Source: a bacterium
GTDB taxonomy: Bacteria > Latescibacterota > UBA2968
Direction of reading: 5' to 3'
Assembly (NCBI GenBank): GCA_027296045.1
Contig: JAPUJS010000177.1
Coordinates: 1 to 10,379 of the forward strand
Length of the DNA stretch: 10,379 nt
Positions 6,655 to 10,379 of this stretch are shown piece by piece; within the stretch, counting starts at the first letter, position 1; each line of letters opens with the position of its first letter. A program made the position numbers and the translations under genes. The notes below the pieces were generated by a model. The model was given only the letters and a program-made list of their open reading frames with translations. It was not told where the DNA came from and searched no databases.

Positions 6655-6677
6655 CCGGCTTTGATGCCGGTTTTTTT
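6655..6677 (+). terminator. Rightward Rho-independent terminator, third of three
   Basis: CCGGC (6655-6659) and GCCGG (6666-6670) form a compact GC stem with a TTTGAT loop, followed by seven Ts (6671-6677). The last two Ts of the run belong to the stop codon of the convergent GT-C/TPR gene. It lies 14 bases after the second terminator and may act as its back-up. Confidence 0.65.
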
Positions 6678-8736
6678 ATGGTATTTGGAGGAGATTTCGG
6701 GCCTGTTCCCGGCCTTTTTGAGCGGCCGGGTGGTCGGGTTGGAGGGTCAGAGCATATTCAAAGGCTTTCAGGGCTTTTTCGGCATTTCCCTGCAGGAGGT
6801 GGCTATTTCCGATATTCACATGGCCCATGGTATAGTCGGGCTGGACATGGATGGCTTTTTGAAACCAGTTCAGGGCTTCCAGATTGTTTTTCTGACGGAT
6901 ATAGGTGATACCGATGTTGTTGTAAATGGCCGGATTTTCAGGGTCCAATTTCAGGGCTTTGCCATAGTGTTTCAGGGCTTCGGCATAACGGCCCAGTTTC
7001 TGATTCAAGGTGCCAAATCGGTCGTAGAAGTTGCCAATCAATAGATAGTGTCGGGAGAGACCGGCATTGTATTCCAGGACGGTCTGGTAGGCTTTCAGGG
7101 CGGCTTCGAGGCGGCCGGCTTGTTCGTGGGCTTTGCCCTGGCGAAGGTGGTAGAAGGGCGATTCGCTAAAGGTGGGGTCGTTTTTGTAAGTACTGTCGGG
7201 GCGGAGTATGTAAAGCAGGGGCACATTGTCGGCCCGAATGATATGCAGGATTTTTCCGGGCACAACGCGGTGCCGGTCGAAGCGGGTGATGCCGAGATAG
7301 AAGTCGGCACTTTCGGGAGGCTGGACGTATTCATAGTGTTCGGAGTCTAAGCTGTGGGCGACTTCCAGATAGAGACTGCCGATGCGGTATTTGGGCTCCG
7401 ATGGACGGGGTGGAAATTGGGTTTCGATCCAGCGAATGCCTTCTTTAAAGCTGTTTTGCCAGTAATCGGTTTCATAGCTTTTCGCGGCCGTTTCCAGGCC
7501 GCCGGCAAAAAGGCGGTTGAAGTAGATATACTGGTGGGGATGCAGGCGGACCATATCCCAGGCGGTCAGGGCCATCAGCAAGACAATCAGAGCAGTCCAT
7601 GTTCTGCGAAAATAGGTGGTTTGTAGATGGGCACGAGCGTGTAAGAGGCCAAGGACTGCTGCAATCCCCAAAGGAGGAATGATAAAAAGGATGTGTCTCA
7701 GGCCGTCGTAGAGGGGGGTTCTGGTGAGGACGACGACGGCAAGGGGAAAAAAAGCACTGGTAAGGAGGAGGAGGGTTTGAAGGGAAAGGGGTGGACAAGC
7801 CTGCTTTTTCCGGGAAATCAGCCATCCGATTCCGCCGGCCGCGAGGCCCAGAAAGACGAACTCCGGCAGGGCAATCAGGAGCCATTTGGGGGCATAGTAC
7901 CAGGGCAGGTCGGTGCTGATGACATAGCGGCCTTCGAAGAAACTGGGGTGTTGTTCGGGGAAGCGCGAGAAGAAGGAGACGGTTTCAAACGGATGCAAAA
8001 TGGGGTTCAGGTGTGCCCAGGGCCAGAAGAGGATCATGAGGATATAGGCGATTGCAAAGATGGGGAGGAACTGGGGGATGAGGGTTCTGGTGGTGTCCAG
8101 GAAATTTGTCTTTGTGAGGCCCTTTTGCTTGAGAAGTTTTAGCAAAAAGAAGACGCCCATATAACCGACCAGGACAGCGGCGAGAGTACGCATGGCCAGG
8201 GTGGCACCTATGCTCAGGCCGAGGTGCCAGATGCGACGTCGCGGCAGGTGGGGCAGGTCTTCGAGTCCTCGGATGAGGGCATCCAGGCTGCACAGATAGA
8301 AGACGGCAAAGGGAATGTCTTTGGGGTTGTTGAAGGCATGGCCGTAAAAGCGGGGGATGAGCAAGAGGGCAAGGGCCGAAAGCAGGCCGGCAGTGGGGCC
8401 GCCCAGGGTGAGGCCGATGCGGTAGGCGGCGATGACGCCCAAAAGACCGAGCAGGGCATTGCAAAGGTGGCTGGCGTCGAAGGGGTCGAGGGGCAAAATG
8501 CGATGGGCGATGTGGCCGAGGGTGTCGAAAAGGCCGCCGTAGAGGTGGGTGTTGCGAGACTGGAAGACACTTCTGTCCTGGAAGCCGCTGGTGTACCATC
8601 GGAAGACGTCAGCGCCATTTTTGATATGGTTGTGTTCGTCGGTGGTGATTCCGTAGTCCTGAAAGGTGATCAGGATGAGGAGGGCGTACACACCGAACAG
8701 GAGGTAGGTGAGGTATTTGATCTGTTGAGTTGTCAT
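6676..8736 (-). CDS. GT-C (PMT/GT39-like) membrane glycosyltransferase fused to about four TPRs
   Basis: This 686-residue protein is clearly paralogous to the 823-residue protein on the other strand. It shares DYGITTDE (27-34, acidic pair Asp33-Glu34 in the first external loop), FRWY-SGF-DR-VF (45-58), RFYGHAFNN-KDIPFA (129-144), FEGRY (267-271), LRH (346-348) and YIYFNRLFAGGL (403-414). Residues 1 to about 400 form about ten membrane segments. A linker domain to about 525 follows, then four TPR-like units at about 526-559, 577-601, 602-635 and 636-669. It has four fewer TPRs than its paralogue. It probably transfers a sugar from a polyprenyl-phosphate carrier; sugar and acceptor are unknown. 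The ATG at 8736 lies 27 bp after the stop of the TMTC-like gene, so the two are likely co-transcribed. No good Shine-Dalgarno is visible before it. No leftward terminator is evident just beyond its stop. Confidence 0.88.
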   Translation of the reverse strand: MTTQQIKYLTYLLFGVYALLILITFQDYGITTDEHNHIKNGADVFRWYTSGFQDRSVFQSRNTHLYGGLFDTLGHIAHRILPLDPFDASHLCNALLGLLGVIAAYRIGLTLGGPTAGLLSALALLLIPRFYGHAFNNPKDIPFAVFYLCSLDALIRGLEDLPHLPRRRIWHLGLSIGATLAMRTLAAVLVGYMGVFFLLKLLKQKGLTKTNFLDTTRTLIPQFLPIFAIAYILMILFWPWAHLNPILHPFETVSFFSRFPEQHPSFFEGRYVISTDLPWYYAPKWLLIALPEFVFLGLAAGGIGWLISRKKQACPPLSLQTLLLLTSAFFPLAVVVLTRTPLYDGLRHILFIIPPLGIAAVLGLLHARAHLQTTYFRRTWTALIVLLMALTAWDMVRLHPHQYIYFNRLFAGGLETAAKSYETDYWQNSFKEGIRWIETQFPPRPSEPKYRIGSLYLEVAHSLDSEHYEYVQPPESADFYLGITRFDRHRVVPGKILHIIRADNVPLLYILRPDSTYKNDPTFSESPFYHLRQGKAHEQAGRLEAALKAYQTVLEYNAGLSRHYLLIGNFYDRFGTLNQKLGRYAEALKHYGKALKLDPENPAIYNNIGITYIRQKNNLEALNWFQKAIHVQPDYTMGHVNIGNSHLLQGNAEKALKAFEYALTLQPDHPAAQKGREQARNLLQIP

Positions 8737-8763
8737 ACCATTTGGGTTCGAGAACGGTGTGCG

Positions 8764-10379
8764 CTATTTTGTCAGGCGTTCTAGATTGTGACGGGCCACA
8801 TCGTAGTCTGGATTCAGTCGAAGGGCTTTTTGCAAAAGCAGGATGGCTTTGTCGGGGTTGCCAAAGTGGATGTAGAGTGTGGCAAGATTATTATAGGTTG
8901 GGGGATGGTCGGGGTTGAATTGAAGGGCTTTTTCGTAGGCCTGGCGGGCCTGTTCGAGGCTGCCCTGTTGTTGATAGGCCAGTCCCAGGTTGTAGTAGGC
9001 TTCCCGGTGTGTGTTGTGAAAGGCAATGGCTTGTTGATAGGCCTGAATGGCCGATGGCAGGTCGCCTTTGTCTTTGTAAGCCAGACCGAGGCTGTTCCAG
9101 GCATCGGGAAAATTGGGCAGGATTTCGACGGCACGGCGGTAGTGAATCAGGGCGTTTCCCAGGTCTTTGGTTTTGTGAAACACGCTTCTGGCAATGGCGT
9201 AGTGTGCGCGGGCGCTTTGAGGCGCAGATTGGATCTGGGCGTGGTAGAAACGATGGGGAGTGGACCAGACCTGGTTGCGGGCAAGTGTGCGCCCCGAAAA
9301 TAAGAGAAGGACAAAAACGATTGCATACAGGGCATACGGGTTCCATTTTTGACAAGCTGTCTGCGCACCCATCCCGGCAAGCAAACAAAAAAAGAGGGAA
9401 GGATTGTAGGCCAGGCGTTCTCCCATGATGGTTCCGATGGGCAGGATCAGGTTGCTGGTAAGGGCAAACAGGATAGCATAGCCCCCGATGGCAAACAGGA
9501 TGTGTGGATGGGTGTGACGCGTTTTCCAGGCGACGGATAGGAGGACCAGGGTGATTGTGAAGAAGCCAATGACGTGGGAATGTACCGGGGTTTGGATGAT
9601 GGGGATCTGGTTCCAGGAGTAGTCGGAAGACAGGTGGATGGGGAAGACCTGCAAGATGATATAATCGAACTGGATGCGAAAAGCGGTGAGCAGACGGTGG
9701 CCCAAAGGCGCAACAGCAAGCGGATTGTCCAGCGGGGGGATGGCCTGGAGGATGCCTGCAACGGCCAGGTTTCGACACCCGAACCAGGCGATGAGGACCA
9801 GGCTGTAAGCGCCATATCGTGACCAGGAACGTTTTTGGGGGGCAAGCACAAGATCCATCCAAACGATGAGAGGGACCCAGAGAAGGGCGGATTCTTTGCT
9901 GAACAAGGCCAGGAATAGACAGCAGAGGCTGAGACCGAAATTGCTTGCTCTGAGGTGCAAGATGAGAAAAAGGAGGCCAAAGAGGGCGGCCAGGAGTTCG
10001 GATCGGTTGACAATAGAGGCAACAGCTTCTGTGTGGATGGGGTGGACGGCAAAGAGCAGGGCAGCAAAAAGGCCGGTGGGTTTGGAAAGCCCCAATTGCA
10101 GGATAAAATGGTAGAACAGGGCGCTGACGCCGGCGTGCAGGAAGAGGTTGATGAGGTGATAGCCTGCCGGATGTTCCAACCCCAGGGTTTTGTTGAGACC
10201 TGCATTGAGGGCCAGGGTCCAGATGGTGAGGGGGCGATAGAGGGTGTCTTGAACGCGTAGGTCGCCCCAATAGCGTCCGTTGAAGATGGCGGACAGGTCC
10301 CAGGGGGATTGAAGGGCTTTGTGGTGTGGGATGAGGGCGTAGTCGTCCAGGACCAGTTCGTTGTGGATGGTGTTGACAT
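8764..10379 (-). CDS. TMTC-like GT-C glycosyltransferase with C-terminal TPRs, N-terminus beyond the window
   Basis: 537 codons are visible (frame from 10377) and the gene continues past the right edge. The first in-frame start-like codon (TTG at 10179) is not the true start. The 66 residues before it carry conserved sequence: VLDDYALI (9-16) with the acidic DD pair expected in the first external loop of PMT-type GT-C enzymes, then RYWG (35-38), YRPLT (47-51) and, after the TTG, GYHLIN. HPIHTEAVASIVNRSELLA (112-130), LSSDYSWN (249-256) and GERLAYNPS (319-327) match the TMTC pattern known from animal O-mannosyltransferases and their bacterial relatives. About ten hydrophobic segments end near 365, and four TPRs occupy about 389-525. 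The TPRs have strong consensus (NLG-AY, A-FNPDH). It lies directly upstream of the 686-residue GT-C/TPR gene. Donor sugar and acceptor are unknown; a missing length of a few tens of residues is likely. Confidence 0.87.
   Translation of the reverse strand, partial: VNTIHNELVLDDYALIPHHKALQSPWDLSAIFNGRYWGDLRVQDTLYRPLTIWTLALNAGLNKTLGLEHPAGYHLINLFLHAGVSALFYHFILQLGLSKPTGLFAALLFAVHPIHTEAVASIVNRSELLAALFGLLFLILHLRASNFGLSLCCLFLALFSKESALLWVPLIVWMDLVLAPQKRSWSRYGAYSLVLIAWFGCRNLAVAGILQAIPPLDNPLAVAPLGHRLLTAFRIQFDYIILQVFPIHLSSDYSWNQIPIIQTPVHSHVIGFFTITLVLLSVAWKTRHTHPHILFAIGGYAILFALTSNLILPIGTIMGERLAYNPSLFFCLLAGMGAQTACQKWNPYALYAIVFVLLLFSGRTLARNQVWSTPHRFYHAQIQSAPQSARAHYAIARSVFHKTKDLGNALIHYRRAVEILPNFPDAWNSLGLAYKDKGDLPSAIQAYQQAIAFHNTHREAYYNLGLAYQQQGSLEQARQAYEKALQFNPDHPPTYNNLATLYIHFGNPDKAILLLQKALRLNPDYDVARHNLERLTK

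Larger units (their letters stand above)
6261..6675 (+). other. Gene-free interval with rightward terminators; candidate small RNA locus
   Basis: No credible protein gene lies between the HU promoter and the end of the minus-strand GT-C/TPR gene. The one plus-strand open frame (6398-6664) is compositionally unlike a protein and runs through the hairpins. The interval contains an 11-base palindrome at 6328-6338, a CTGGAG/CTCCAG hairpin at 6348-6362, a tandem 13-base repeat at 6484-6512 and a TCCGG/CCGGA hairpin at 6556-6569. CGGGATG (6558-6564) can instead pair with CATCCCG (6593-6599). Three terminator-like stems with T-tracts all act rightward, implying one or more plus-strand transcripts. 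A TTGACA at 6370-6375 lacks a convincing -10 box, so the transcript start is unknown. It does not resemble tRNA, tmRNA, SRP RNA or RNase P RNA as far as can be judged by eye. Confidence 0.4.

Noticed and set aside
6398..6664. 88-codon plus-strand open frame in the gap after HU
   Set aside because: It runs through two of the three terminator-like hairpins, ends inside the third, has no ribosome site and its product (Cys/Phe/Pro-rich, no pattern) resembles chance translation.
8891..10270. 459-codon minus-strand open frame
   Set aside because: It is a Pro/Ser/His/Arg-rich alternative frame over the TMTC-like gene, whose own frame has clear membrane segments, motifs and TPRs.
9447..10379. 310-codon minus-strand open frame reaching the right edge
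   Set aside because: Low-complexity Ser/Pro/Thr-rich product in the wrong frame; the conserved DDYALI, YWG and YRPLT residues are in the other frame.
1..10379. CRISPR arrays, tRNA/rRNA genes, insertion sequences, phage genes
   Set aside because: No regularly spaced repeats, no tRNA-like clover-leaf or rRNA sequence, no transposase or integrase frames and no terminal inverted repeats with target duplications were seen.

Overview
This window is bacterial: six complete, intron-free genes plus one gene cut by the right edge, with Shine-Dalgarno sites, overlapping gene ends and Rho-independent terminators. Proteins of the HU, ChbG/HpnK and YdcF families, together with several polytopic sugar transferases, suggest a Gram-negative-type envelope. 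The combination would fit a deltaproteobacterium-like or similar environmental lineage, but nothing here fixes the taxon.

Layout. Left arm (minus strand): a tightly coupled operon of GT2 glycosyltransferase (1598-2386), ChbG/HpnK-type deacetylase (819-1595) and SAM methyltransferase (223-819), ending in a strong terminator at about 156-197. About 200 bp of divergent upstream DNA separates it from a large plus-strand gene (2588-5059), a GT-C/PMT-like membrane glycosyltransferase fused to about eight TPRs. This gene meets a YdcF/DUF218 membrane protein (minus, 5056-5775) tail to tail with a 4-bp overlap. Next comes an HU-family DNA-binding protein (minus, 5834-6160) with a good promoter and a terminator that runs straight into the YdcF start codon. 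A 515-bp gap without a credible gene (6161-6675) holds three terminator-like hairpins, all pointing right, although no plus-strand gene precedes them. Right arm (minus strand): a second GT-C/TPR fusion (6676-8736), clearly paralogous to the first, lies 27 bp downstream of a TMTC-like GT-C/TPR protein (8764 to beyond 10379) whose N-terminus is outside the window.

How it may work together (inference). The GT2 resembles the enzymes that make polyprenyl/dolichyl-phosphate sugars, which are the donors used by GT-C enzymes. Three GT-C enzymes carry C-terminal TPR arrays, so the locus could load a lipid-linked sugar and transfer it on the far side of the membrane to TPR-recruited acceptors, with the deacetylase and methyltransferase modifying the sugar or lipid. 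HU and YdcF look like neighbours rather than obvious members of this pathway.

The plus strand is visibly richer in G than in C whichever strand is coding, so the opposite-strand paralogues use very different codons.
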